From Bacillus sp. UNC438CL73TsuS30 (lineage in GTDB: Bacteria > Bacillota > Bacilli > Bacillales > Cytobacillaceae): a DNA stretch of 64,000 bases. The stretch's first letter is position 1, and the number at the start of each line of letters is the position of its first letter. Both the position numbers and the translations under genes were made by a program. The notes under the pieces are model-generated. The model ran no database searches and had not been told where the DNA came from. It saw only the letters and a list, made by a program, of their open reading frames with translations. This document shows positions 56,172-64,000 of this stretch, in pieces. Location of the stretch: the NCBI RefSeq assembly GCF_000482325.1, contig NZ_AXVA01000005.1, positions 199,653 through 263,652 of the forward strand, in the 5' to 3' direction.

Positions 56172-57461
56172 ATGTTTGTCGATCAAGTGAAAGTTTATGT
56201 TAAAGGTGGAGATGGCGGCAATGGAATGGTCGCATTCCGCCGTGAAAAATATGTTCCAAATGGCGGTCCTGCAGGCGGGGACGGCGGAAAGGGTGCAAAC
56301 GTCGTATTTGTCGTTGAAGAAGGTTTGCGCACCTTAATGGATTTCCGCTATCAGCGTCATTTTAAGGCTCCGCGCGGGGAGCATGGCATGTCAAAAAGCA
56401 TGCATGGAAGAAATGCAAAGGATATGGTTATTAAGGTACCGCCGGGAACGGTTGTGACCGATGCAGAAACAAATGAAGTTATCGCTGACCTTGTTGAACA
56501 TGGCCAACGTGCTGTTATTGCTAAAGGCGGCCGTGGCGGCAGAGGAAATAACCGCTTTGCCACACCGGCCAATCCGGCTCCGGAAATTGCTGAGAACGGT
56601 GAGCCTGGTCAGGAGCGCGATGTAATCCTTGAATTAAAATTGCTCGCTGATGTTGGGCTTGTTGGGTTCCCAAGTGTCGGGAAATCCACTTTATTATCGG
56701 TTGTTTCAGCGGCCAGGCCGAAAATTGCCGAATATCATTTTACGACGATTGTTCCTAACCTTGGCATGGTGGAAACGGAAGATAATCGAAGTTTCGTCAT
56801 GGCTGATTTACCTGGATTGATTGAGGGGGCCTCTGAAGGTGTAGGCCTTGGCCATCAATTTTTACGGCATATCGAAAGGACCCGTGTCATTGTCCATGTC
56901 ATTGATATGGCAGCGACAGAAGGCAGAGATCCGTACGAGGATTATTTGACCATTAATAAGGAATTAAAAGAATATAATCTAAGGCTGACGGAGCGTCCGC
57001 AAATTATTGTTGCGAATAAGATTGACATGCCGGATGCGGAAGAAAATCTGCAAAAGTTTAAAGAGCGTATGGAAGACGAATATCCAATTTTTCCAATTTC
57101 CGCTTTAACAAGAAAGGGGCTGCGCGATTTATTATTTGCGATTGCCGATAAATTGGAGGAGACACCGGAGTTCCCTCTTGAGCATGAAGAGGAACAAACA
57201 GGTGTACATCGTGTACTATATAAACATGAGAAGGACCCTGACCACTTTAAAATTACGAGAGAGCCAGATGGTTCATTTGTAGTTTCCGGCGAAAAGGTGG
57301 AAAGGCTGTTTAAGATGACAGACTTTTCTCGTGAAGAATCTGTCCGCCGTTTCTCGCGGCAGCTTCGTGGTCTTGGGGTGGATGATGCCTTAAGGCAAAG
57401 AGGAGCAAAAGACGGGGATATCGTAAAATTATTGGAGTTTGAATTTGAATTTATAGAGTAG
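56172..57461 (+). CDS. obg: Obg GTPase (CgtA)
   Basis: Obg is an essential GTPase in 50S assembly, the stress response and sporulation initiation. The Gly-rich Obg fold (1-158; [31 protein letters not shown]), the G domain with [18 protein letters not shown] and NKID, and the C-terminal OCT domain are all present. ATG 56172 follows GGGAGG; an earlier in-frame start at 56127 is not conserved. Length is 429 aa. Confidence 0.97.
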   Translation: MFVDQVKVYVKGGDGGNGMVAFRREKYVPNGGPAGGDGGKGANVVFVVEEGLRTLMDFRYQRHFKAPRGEHGMSKSMHGRNAKDMVIKVPPGTVVTDAETNEVIADLVEHGQRAVIAKGGRGGRGNNRFATPANPAPEIAENGEPGQERDVILELKLLADVGLVGFPSVGKSTLLSVVSAARPKIAEYHFTTIVPNLGMVETEDNRSFVMADLPGLIEGASEGVGLGHQFLRHIERTRVIVHVIDMAATEGRDPYEDYLTINKELKEYNLRLTERPQIIVANKIDMPDAEENLQKFKERMEDEYPIFPISALTRKGLRDLLFAIADKLEETPEFPLEHEEEQTGVHRVLYKHEKDPDHFKITREPDGSFVVSGEKVERLFKMTDFSREESVRRFSRQLRGLGVDDALRQRGAKDGDIVKLLEFEFEFIE

Positions 57462-57488
57462 CCTTCCTTGGTGGTTGGAGGTATAGAG

Positions 57489-57944
57489 ATGAAAAGGAAT
57501 AGAGTAGAGAAAAAATTCTATTTAGTACGTGAGGATGTTCTTCCGGAGGCAATGAAAAAAACGATTGATGCGAAGGAATTGCTTGAACGCGGTAAGGTGG
57601 AATCCGTCCAGGAAGCTGTCCAGCAAACCGATTTAAGCCGAAGCGCGTTTTATAAATATAGGGATACTGTTTTTCCTTTTTCGTCGATTAAAAAAGAAAA
57701 ATTGGTCTCGCTCTTTTTTCATTTAGAAGATCGTTCCGGTACCCTTTCGAAATTGCTAAGTGTTGTTGCTTCGTCAGGCTGTAACTTGTTAACGATTCAC
57801 CAAACCATCCCGCTCCAGGGCCGGGCGAATGTGACGCTTTCCATGAATACGGGGAACATGATCATGGAAATTGATGAGTTATTAACTGAATTAAAAAAGC
57901 TCGAATTTGTAGAGAATGTGGAAGTGCTGGGAACAGGTGCATAA
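57489..57944 (+). CDS. pheB: PheB, ACT-domain protein
   Basis: PheB is a UPF0735-type protein with an N-terminal helix-rich region (about 1-65; [15 protein letters not shown]) and a C-terminal ACT domain (about 72-148; [29 protein letters not shown]). The ACT fold suggests amino-acid sensing. The position before pheA suggests phenylalanine, but no biochemistry proves it. ATG 57489 follows TTGGAGGT. Length is 151 aa. Confidence 0.9.
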   Translation: MKRNRVEKKFYLVREDVLPEAMKKTIDAKELLERGKVESVQEAVQQTDLSRSAFYKYRDTVFPFSSIKKEKLVSLFFHLEDRSGTLSKLLSVVASSGCNLLTIHQTIPLQGRANVTLSMNTGNMIMEIDELLTELKKLEFVENVEVLGTGA

Positions 57945-58020
57945 GGGGCAGGAGTGTTCCTTGTGAAAGCTGTTCTCAGCTTTCTTTTATTAGAAATGAC
58001 AACGAGGGAGTGGAGAAAAA

Positions 58021-58878
58021 GTGAAGGTAGGTTTCTTAGGACCAAAAGCAACGTTCACTGAAATTGCGGTAATGAGTGTTTTTTCAGAAGATGAGCTTGA
58101 ACCGTTCCGGACGATTCCGGAATGCATGGATGCGGTTGCCGATGAAAGAGTAGATTTAGCGGTTGTTCCAATTGAAAATGCCCTTGAGGGTTCTGTAAAT
58201 ATTACTTTGGATTATTTAACTCGGGTAGTGGATATCCCGATTGTCGGGGAAATTACCATTCCGATTAAACAGCATTTGATGGTGCATCCTGCGAATCAGG
58301 AGCATTGGCAAGATGTATTGCTTATATACAGCCATTCCCATGCCATTGCCCAGTGTCATAAGTTTTTACATACGCAGTTTAAGGGGGTTCCATTTGAAAG
58401 TGTAACATCGACGGCTGCCGCGGCAAAAATGGTAATGGACCATCCGGAATGGAAGGCAGCGGCGATTGCCAATGAGTTAGCTGCGAAAGAATACGGACTG
58501 CAGATTGTTCAAAGAAACATCCATGATTTTAACTTTAATCAAACGAGCTTTTTTATTCTTTCTAATAAAGATTTGGAATTACCGTTAATGGAAGCTGCGA
58601 ACGCTACTTACAAAACGACGATCATGGTGACTCTTCCAGCCGACCATGCAGGAGCGCTCCATCAGGTATTATCTGCTTTTGCCTGGAGGAAATTAAACCT
58701 TTCGAAAATTGAATCGAGACCGATGAAGACCGGTATCGGCAATTACTTTTTCATTATTGATATCGAAATGAAGCTTGATGAGGTGTTGATTCCTGGAGCG
58801 ATGGCGGAGTTAGAGGCGCTCGGCTGCGGTGTAAAGGTTTTAGGAAGCTATCCTTCGTTGATGGTGGATTTGGATTAG
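58021..58878 (+). CDS. pheA: Prephenate dehydratase
   Basis: PheA converts prephenate to phenylpyruvate in phenylalanine synthesis. The PDT domain (1-180) has VGFLGPKATFTE, VPIENALEGSVN and the catalytic-Thr segment SVTSTAAAAK. The C-terminal ACT domain (about 200-280) carries the Phe-binding LSKIESRP motif, so feedback inhibition is likely. No chorismate mutase domain is fused. The start is GTG 58021, after GAGGGAGTGGAG. Length is 285 aa. Confidence 0.96.
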   Translation: MKVGFLGPKATFTEIAVMSVFSEDELEPFRTIPECMDAVADERVDLAVVPIENALEGSVNITLDYLTRVVDIPIVGEITIPIKQHLMVHPANQEHWQDVLLIYSHSHAIAQCHKFLHTQFKGVPFESVTSTAAAAKMVMDHPEWKAAAIANELAAKEYGLQIVQRNIHDFNFNQTSFFILSNKDLELPLMEAANATYKTTIMVTLPADHAGALHQVLSAFAWRKLNLSKIESRPMKTGIGNYFFIIDIEMKLDEVLIPGAMAELEALGCGVKVLGSYPSLMVDLD

Positions 58879-58906
58879 GTAGCTTGTGAGTTTTCAGAGT
58901 TTTAAA

Positions 58907-58942
58907 AAAAGGATCCGGGAACATGTTTCCGGGTCCTTTTAA
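58907..58942. terminator. Bidirectional terminator between pheA and niaR
   Basis: About 15 pairs (58907-58921 with 58926-58940, two G-U pairs) with A and T runs outside. It serves pheA and the converging niaR, whose stop codon lies at its edge. Confidence 0.85.
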
Positions 58943-59475
58943 GATTCCATTAAAAAGCCTTCTCTTTTTAAGGCTGCTTCTGCTTCGTCAAGTGTCTTTT
59001 CACTTGGAGCTGAAATGGTATGAAGATGGATGCCGCCGGTTAATTCCGACAATAATGCTGCTTTGGTCGATTTTAGATTTTCGATAAATTGTTTGACTTC
59101 CTTGCGGTTTGAAACCATTACAGATGCCGTTAAATCCCCGTATATCGCATGTTCGATTTTAACATCCTTGACCAATACACCAAGGTCCACCAACAGGTTG
59201 AGCTCCTTTTCAGTATCTTCCGGTTTATGAAAAGAGGGAATTGTTCTTTCAAATGCAGGGTTTCCGGCATTTTGATGTAAATATAGGTAGCCTTGGCTTG
59301 TGGCGATAATTGGTTCATTTTTTGCCTTGAGAAGGGTAATATCTCCAACGATGACCTGCCTGCTGACGTTTGTCCGGTTAGCTAAATCACTGCCAGTCAG
59401 TGGCTCTGTACTGTCTTTAAGCAGTTGAAGGATCAGGGTTCGCCGTTCCTCCCCTAAGATTTTCTTTTGTTCCAT
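58939..59475 (-). CDS. niaR: NiaR (YrxA), NAD biosynthesis repressor
   Basis: NiaR is a niacin-responsive repressor of de novo NAD and niacin-uptake genes. An N-terminal winged-helix domain (about 5-65; RRTLILQLLKDSTEPLTGSDLANRTNVSRQVIVGDITLLK) precedes the 3H domain (about 80-170). Its metal-binding histidines include those in EHAIYGD and GGIHLHTIS. Length is 178 aa. It follows nifS on the minus strand across a hairpin-containing gap. Its likely operator is between nifS and nadB. Confidence 0.93.
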   Translation of the reverse strand: MEQKKILGEERRTLILQLLKDSTEPLTGSDLANRTNVSRQVIVGDITLLKAKNEPIIATSQGYLYLHQNAGNPAFERTIPSFHKPEDTEKELNLLVDLGVLVKDVKIEHAIYGDLTASVMVSNRKEVKQFIENLKSTKAALLSELTGGIHLHTISAPSEKTLDEAEAALKREGFLMES

Positions 59476-59499
59476 ACAAGACCTCCTAGAAATTTCAAA

Positions 59500-59549
59500 G
59501 GGTTTACTATTTTGAGTTATTAGTCCTTAAACCTTCAAATAGTAAGCCC
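59500..59549 (-). terminator. Hairpin between nifS and niaR
   Basis: GGGTTTACTATTT (59500-59512) faces AAATAGTAAGCCC (59537-59549), pairing with one wobble around a 24-nt loop. It lies right before the niaR ribosome site, with no clean T tail, so attenuation is as likely as termination. Confidence 0.5.
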
Positions 59550-59595
59550 ATCAACCTAATATCTATCGTTTTTAGCATAACATAATTTACTCTTT

Positions 59596-60741
59596 TTAAA
59601 TAACTACCGTGCCTTTATATTCCTTAACAATCCCAACGAGCGCTTCCCCAACCTTCAAAACATCCTCTATGCTGGTTGACCGCCCAAAGGATATCCGAAT
59701 AAATTCCTTCGCCTGCTCATCGCTAACTCCCAAAGCCTTCATCACCTTCGATGGGGACTGCATCCCCACTTGGCAGGCACTTCCGGTAGAAATTGCAAAT
59801 CCGAGACGATTACATTCTAACATCATCCATTGTCCCTCAATCCCTGCGATTCGAAGACCTATAATCGAAGGCAACTGAGCACCCTCCGCCTCAAAAAACT
59901 GTACCCATTGCTGAATCGGATTAAGTGCTTCTAGTAATGCCTTCCGGAGCTCCACATAATGATGATAAGTTTCCGAAATAGAAGCAAATATTTTTTGAGC
60001 AGCTGCCGTCATGGCGGCAATCCCAGGCACGTTAACCGTTCCCGGTCTTAACCCTTTCTCATGTGAGCCCCCTGGGAAAAAGGGTTGCCAAAAAATGCTG
60101 GGATCAATATAAACGCCCCCGACTCCTTTTGGACCATAAATTTTATGACCGGAAAATGAAAAGCTGCTGACTTGCGGTGCCAACGTACTAATATTGATTT
60201 TTCCAAATGACTGAACAAAATCGCTATGAAAATGAATATTTTTTTCCTTGCAAATTTGAGCAATTTTTTCAATTGGCTGGATCGTACCAATTTCTGAATT
60301 TACATGCTGGATCGTGATTAACACTGTATCTGGCCTGATTGCATCTACGAGTTTCTCGTGATCAACCAATCCAGAGGTATGAAAGGGAAGGAAGGTTATT
60401 TCATACCCTAATGCCTTGAGACGATTTAAAGCACCATGAATCGATGAATGTTCTGCCATACCTGAAATAATATGTTTTCCTTGTTTTTTAGGAGCGGACA
60501 ATAAAGCTTCGATTGCTAAAAAATTGCTTTCCGATCCGCCGCTGGTAAAAAATAACCCGTGTTTATCGACATTTACTAGATTGGCCAACTCTTCCCGGCA
60601 GTTTTCAAGTAGTGCAGAGGAGTTTCCGCCGATGTCATGGAGGCTGCTGGAATTCCCAAAAAACTCTGTAGCTGCTTGAACGTAAACCTCGGCTGCTTTC
60701 GGATCGATAGGCGTTGTCGCTGCATAATCAAAATAAATCAT
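59596..60741 (-). CDS. nifS: NifS-like cysteine desulfurase of the NAD cluster
   Basis: This PLP enzyme releases sulfur from cysteine for iron-sulfur assembly. The PLP lysine is Lys200 in SFSGHKIYGPKG, and the catalytic Cys323 lies in STGSACQVG. Length is 381 aa. It is divergent from nadB. In B. subtilis the equivalent NifS matures the [4Fe-4S] cluster of NadA, and that role fits here. The start follows TAGGAG on the minus strand. Confidence 0.95.
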   Translation of the reverse strand: MIYFDYAATTPIDPKAAEVYVQAATEFFGNSSSLHDIGGNSSALLENCREELANLVNVDKHGLFFTSGGSESNFLAIEALLSAPKKQGKHIISGMAEHSSIHGALNRLKALGYEITFLPFHTSGLVDHEKLVDAIRPDTVLITIQHVNSEIGTIQPIEKIAQICKEKNIHFHSDFVQSFGKINISTLAPQVSSFSFSGHKIYGPKGVGGVYIDPSIFWQPFFPGGSHEKGLRPGTVNVPGIAAMTAAAQKIFASISETYHHYVELRKALLEALNPIQQWVQFFEAEGAQLPSIIGLRIAGIEGQWMMLECNRLGFAISTGSACQVGMQSPSKVMKALGVSDEQAKEFIRISFGRSTSIEDVLKVGEALVGIVKEYKGTVVI

Positions 60742-60837
60742 TCTCGGATTCTCCTAACCTTAAAAAATACTTGATATTAGTGTAAATCTGTGTAAATATA
60801 TATGTCAAGACACCTGTAAAACCAGGAGGGTCAAAAT
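60742..60837. promoter_or_regulatory. Divergent nifS/nadB promoters with candidate NiaR operator
   Basis: On the minus strand TTGACA (60808-60803), an 18-bp spacer and TACACT (60784-60779) would serve nifS. On the plus strand TTGATA (60771-60776), with an AT-rich -10 near 60793-60800, would serve nadB. The inverted repeat TGTCAAGACA (60803-60812) followed by CCTGTAAA overlaps the nifS -35. It resembles the YrxA/NiaR target before nadB in B. subtilis (recollection). One bound repressor could control both genes. Confidence 0.65.
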
Positions 60838-62403
60838 ATGACTTATACTGATGTGTTAATTATTGGAAGCGGAGTAGCAGCTTTACAGCTGGCAGTCCGT
60901 TTAAATAAGGAATTAAATGTGAGAATTATCACAAAGTCAAAAATTAGGACAGCGAATTCTTACTTGGCCCAAGGGGGGATTGCAGCTGCACTTGGTGACA
61001 ACGACCATCCTGACAAGCATTTTATGGACACGCTTGAAGCGGGAAGATTTCACAATCATCCGGAAACGGTGCAAGAAATCATCAACGCTGCTCCCAAGTT
61101 GATTAGAAATCTTTCAAGTCAAAGTGATGTATTTGACAGGGATCAAAATGGTGAGTTACTGCTAGGAATGGAAGGGGCCCACTGTGAAAAAAGAATTGTT
61201 CACGGTGGCGGGGATGCAACAGGAAAAAACGTCATGGAACATCTTATCAGCAAGGTAAAAGAAAATGTCCAAATTGAAGAAAATACCTTCGCATTTGAAT
61301 TAATCATAAAAAATAAACGTTGTATGGGTGTCAAAGCGAAAAAATTAAATGGATACATTGAGCATTACTACGCCAGCCATGTAATCCTGGCAACGGGAGG
61401 CTGCGGTCAGCTTTACCCGTACACTTCGAATGCTGAAACCGTCAGCGGCGATGGGATTGCTATGGCGTATTTAGCGGGTGCTGAAATTGTAGATATGGAA
61501 TTTATCCAGTTTCATCCCACGCTTTTATATATCAATGGGGAAACAAAAGGGTTAATATCTGAAGCCGTACGTGGTGAAGGTGCCATCTTGGTTACAGAAG
61601 ATGGAAGTCCCATCATGGAAGGAATTCATCCATTAAAAGACCTGGCACCAAGGCATGTTGTTTCGCAAACCATTTATAGCTATCTCAAACAGGGAGTGAA
61701 AATTTATTTAGATATAAGTAAAATTAGCAATTTCAAAAATAGATTTCCAACCATTACTTCGAATTGTGAGGAAAACGGAATTGCCATTTCTGAAGGTAGA
61801 ATCCCAGTGGCACCGGGAAGTCATTTTTTAATGGGAGGCATCAAAACCGATCTCATTGGACGTACTTCGATTGATGGTCTCTATGCCATTGGCGAAGCGG
61901 CTTGTACCGGTCTTCATGGAGCGAACCGTTTAGCAAGCAATTCTTTGTTAGAAGGGTTATTTCAAGGGGAAAAACTTTCAGCTTGGCTGAATAAGGCAAA
62001 AATGGAGATGAGGTTGCCTGACCCAAATTACTCGCATTATTCAACAACAAACCCAGAGAGGGTAAAACTTCCGGATGTCCGGATCTTAAAAGAACGGATG
62101 ATGGAACGAGTCGGGATTGTCCGTAATGAACTCGATTTGAAAAAACAAAAAGATTGGCTGAATCAATGGGAAACGGTTGATCAATTAGACTCATACAGCA
62201 TGGAAGACATAAACAAAATGTTTATGCTGACGATTGCAAAACTCATCACGGACTCGGCATTAAGAAGAACGGAAAGCCGCGGCGGTCACTACCGAAGTGA
62301 TTACCCTTATGAGGATGAAATAAATTGGTTAAAGAAATCAATCATTCAAAAACGGGAAGTGGAGAAGAAAAATGAACATATTGAAACTGCGGTCGCAACT
62401 TGA
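60838..62403 (+). CDS. nadB: L-aspartate oxidase
   Basis: NadB is an FAD enzyme that oxidises aspartate to iminoaspartate, the first step of de novo NAD synthesis. The N-terminal dinucleotide motif is IIGSGVAALQLA (8-19). The active-site region is HFHPT-like FIQFHPTLL with EAVRGEGAILV. GRTSIDGLYAIGEAACTGLHGANRLASNSLLEG is the FAD-binding end. Length is 521 aa. Strong GGAGGGT precedes the ATG. It overlaps nadC by 32 nt. Confidence 0.96.
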   Translation: MTYTDVLIIGSGVAALQLAVRLNKELNVRIITKSKIRTANSYLAQGGIAAALGDNDHPDKHFMDTLEAGRFHNHPETVQEIINAAPKLIRNLSSQSDVFDRDQNGELLLGMEGAHCEKRIVHGGGDATGKNVMEHLISKVKENVQIEENTFAFELIIKNKRCMGVKAKKLNGYIEHYYASHVILATGGCGQLYPYTSNAETVSGDGIAMAYLAGAEIVDMEFIQFHPTLLYINGETKGLISEAVRGEGAILVTEDGSPIMEGIHPLKDLAPRHVVSQTIYSYLKQGVKIYLDISKISNFKNRFPTITSNCEENGIAISEGRIPVAPGSHFLMGGIKTDLIGRTSIDGLYAIGEAACTGLHGANRLASNSLLEGLFQGEKLSAWLNKAKMEMRLPDPNYSHYSTTNPERVKLPDVRILKERMMERVGIVRNELDLKKQKDWLNQWETVDQLDSYSMEDINKMFMLTIAKLITDSALRRTESRGGHYRSDYPYEDEINWLKKSIIQKREVEKKNEHIETAVAT

Positions 62404-63208
62404 ACAATTTTTTATAGAAGATATTGGAGAACAGGACATCACAACCGATTTAATTTTTCCGAACGATACCAATGGGGAAATTGTCTTCTTATCAAAAGAT
62501 AACGGAATTTTTTGCGGAGAAGAAATCATCCGAACCGGCTTTCAGGTATTAAACCCGCAACTCACGACTCAAGTTTTTGTAAGGGATGGCGAGGCCATTG
62601 AAAAAGGGCAGCAGCTCGCAACTGTCACCGGAAAAATTGCAGACCTATTAAAAGGGGAGAGGGTTGTTCTAAATTTGCTCCAGCGGATGAGTGGAATTGC
62701 CACCTTAACAAAGAATGCAGTCACAACACTGGGCAGCACTCATACAAAACTATGTGACACAAGAAAAACAACACCGGGACTTAGAATGTTTGAAAAATAT
62801 GCGGTTCGCTGTGGCGGCGGCTACAATCACCGCTATGGATTATACGACGGAATCATGATCAAAGATAACCATATTTCCTTTGCAGGCTCGATCACAAAGG
62901 CTGTTGAAGTAGCAAGAGAAAAAGCCGGTCATATGGTAAAAATCGAAGTCGAGGTAGAAACGGAAGAACAGGTAATCGAAGCGGTAAATGCTAAGGCGGA
63001 TATCATTATGTTTGATAACCGTACACCTGAAGAAATCAAGGAATTAATTAAATTGGTACCGCCTGGAATCATCACCGAAGCTTCCGGTGGAATTCAATTA
63101 AGTAACCTGGCATCCTATCAGGATACTGGTGTGGATTATATTTCTTTGGGCTTTTTAACCCATTCGTATAAAGCGCTTGATATCAGTGTAAAAGTAAAAT
63201 GGAATTAA
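62372..63208 (+). CDS. nadC: Nicotinate-nucleotide diphosphorylase (quinolinate PRTase)
   Basis: NadC converts quinolinate and PRPP to nicotinate mononucleotide. Typical blocks are [70 protein letters not shown] and EVEVETEEQ. Length is 278 aa. GTGGAGAAG before ATG 62372 lies inside nadB. Confidence 0.97.
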   Translation: MNILKLRSQLEQFFIEDIGEQDITTDLIFPNDTNGEIVFLSKDNGIFCGEEIIRTGFQVLNPQLTTQVFVRDGEAIEKGQQLATVTGKIADLLKGERVVLNLLQRMSGIATLTKNAVTTLGSTHTKLCDTRKTTPGLRMFEKYAVRCGGGYNHRYGLYDGIMIKDNHISFAGSITKAVEVAREKAGHMVKIEVEVETEEQVIEAVNAKADIIMFDNRTPEEIKELIKLVPPGIITEASGGIQLSNLASYQDTGVDYISLGFLTHSYKALDISVKVKWN

Positions 63209-63221
63209 GGGGTGGAAGAAG

Positions 63222-64000
63222 ATGAGCATTCTAGCAGCCTTACAAAAAAACCGAATGATACCGGAGATCTATAAACAAATGTCAAGAGAAGCATTGGAAG
63301 AGCGGGTACGGGAAGTAAAAAATAGACTTGGGTCAAAACTGTTTATCCCAGGACATCATTATCAAAAGGATGAGGTTATTCAGTTTGCTGATGCCACTGG
63401 AGATTCCTTAAAGCTGGCGCAGCTCTCGGCTGAAAATAAGGAAGCAGAGTTTATTGTATTTTGCGGAGTCCATTTTATGGCGGAAACTGCCGATATTTTG
63501 ACAAGCGAGCAGCAAAAGGTACTTTTACCGGATATGCGTGCCGGCTGTTCGATGGCGGATATGGCGGATCTTCAGCAAACGGAACGTGCCTGGGATATGC
63601 TTAAAGAAATGTTTGGAGACACAATTCTTCCATTAACTTATGTAAATTCAACGGCAGCAATCAAATCCTTTGTTGGGGCACATGGCGGGGCAACCGTTAC
63701 CTCTTCGAATGCACATACTATGGTAAAATGGGCATTCACCCAAAAGGAACGGATTCTTTTCCTTCCAGACCAGCATCTAGGGAGAAATACGGCTGTCGAT
63801 TTAGGTGTCGGCTTGGACGAAATGGCTGTTTGGAACCCCATCACAAACACGTTGGAATATGATGGTGATTTTTCAACGATTAAGGTCATTCTATGGAAAG
63901 GTCATTGTTCTGTCCATGAGAATTTCACAGTTCAAAATGTTATTGATGTAAGGTACCAACATCCAAAAATGAAGATTATTGTTCATCCGGAATGCCGAAG
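63222..64000 (+). CDS. nadA: Quinolinate synthase NadA, cut by the window end
   Basis: NadA condenses iminoaspartate with dihydroxyacetone phosphate to quinolinate and uses a [4Fe-4S] cluster. The first 259 residues are present. They include [17 protein letters not shown] and the cluster-ligand candidates Cys109 ([11 protein letters not shown]) and Cys229 ([10 protein letters not shown]). The third ligand lies beyond the window. The numbering agrees with the long Bacillus-type NadA of about 368 aa. ATG 63222 follows AAGGGGTGGAAG. No stop codon occurs before 64000. Confidence 0.95.
   Translation, partial: MSILAALQKNRMIPEIYKQMSREALEERVREVKNRLGSKLFIPGHHYQKDEVIQFADATGDSLKLAQLSAENKEAEFIVFCGVHFMAETADILTSEQQKVLLPDMRAGCSMADMADLQQTERAWDMLKEMFGDTILPLTYVNSTAAIKSFVGAHGGATVTSSNAHTMVKWAFTQKERILFLPDQHLGRNTAVDLGVGLDEMAVWNPITNTLEYDGDFSTIKVILWKGHCSVHENFTVQNVIDVRYQHPKMKIIVHPECR

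Overview
The window is chromosomal DNA from an endospore-forming member of the Bacillaceae (Bacillus in the broad sense). Evidence: a dense set of sporulation and germination genes (gerE, gerM, spoVID, ysxE, spoIIB, spoIVFA, spoIVFB, spo0B), AGGAGG-type ribosome binding sites, many TTG and GTG starts, U-tailed hairpin terminators, a T-box and an L21 leader. Gene order follows the Bacillus subtilis segment ysmA-gerE ... nadB-nadC-nadA almost gene for gene. No species is assigned.

Layout. 1-478: nine copies of a 53-bp repeat. 574-6182: thioesterase ysmA, gerE, a MarR regulator, glutamate racemase, gerM, then the overlapping rph-rdgB-ysnB operon. 6289-6365: tRNA-Arg(UCU). 6471-15557: ysoA, tig, clpX, lonB, lonA, engB (protein folding, AAA+ proteolysis, ribosome assembly). 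15659-16147: a small membrane protein on the minus strand. 16363-22717: the haem operon hemA-X-C-D-B-L, with a structured element between hemX and hemC. 22899-25096: spore coat genes spoVID and ysxE. 25478-26797: an AT-rich O-antigen-ligase-like membrane protein. 26833-31202: T-box-controlled valS and folC.

31256-43496 departs from the B. subtilis map. Where B. subtilis has only comC between folC and spoIIB, this genome has a nearly complete type IVa pilus locus. Three minor (pseudo)pilin genes lie on the minus strand. A membrane protein of unknown function, a VanW/G5 protein, PilB, PilT, PilC, the major pilin, the prepilin peptidase (the comC counterpart), PilM, PilN and PilO lie on the plus strand. 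There is no PilQ or PilP, as expected in a cell without an outer membrane. One minor pilin appears to start at ATT and lacks Glu5, like a tip pilin.

43616-58878: spoIIB, maf, radC, mreBCD, minCD, the spoIVF operon (membrane protease that activates pro-sigmaK), a second repeat array (40/42-bp period), rng, rplU-prp-rpmA, spo0B, obg, pheB, pheA. 58939-64000: NAD regulon, with niaR and nifS on the minus strand and nadB-nadC-nadA on the plus strand; nadA is cut by the window end.

The genes connect in several ways. SpoIVFA/FB control sigmaK, which should act at the sigmaK-type promoter found before gerE. SpoVID and spoIVFA have closely matched sigmaE-type promoters. Prp trims the N-terminal extension of the L27 encoded next to it. 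NifS probably supplies the NadA iron-sulfur cluster, and NiaR probably represses both arms of the NAD cluster.
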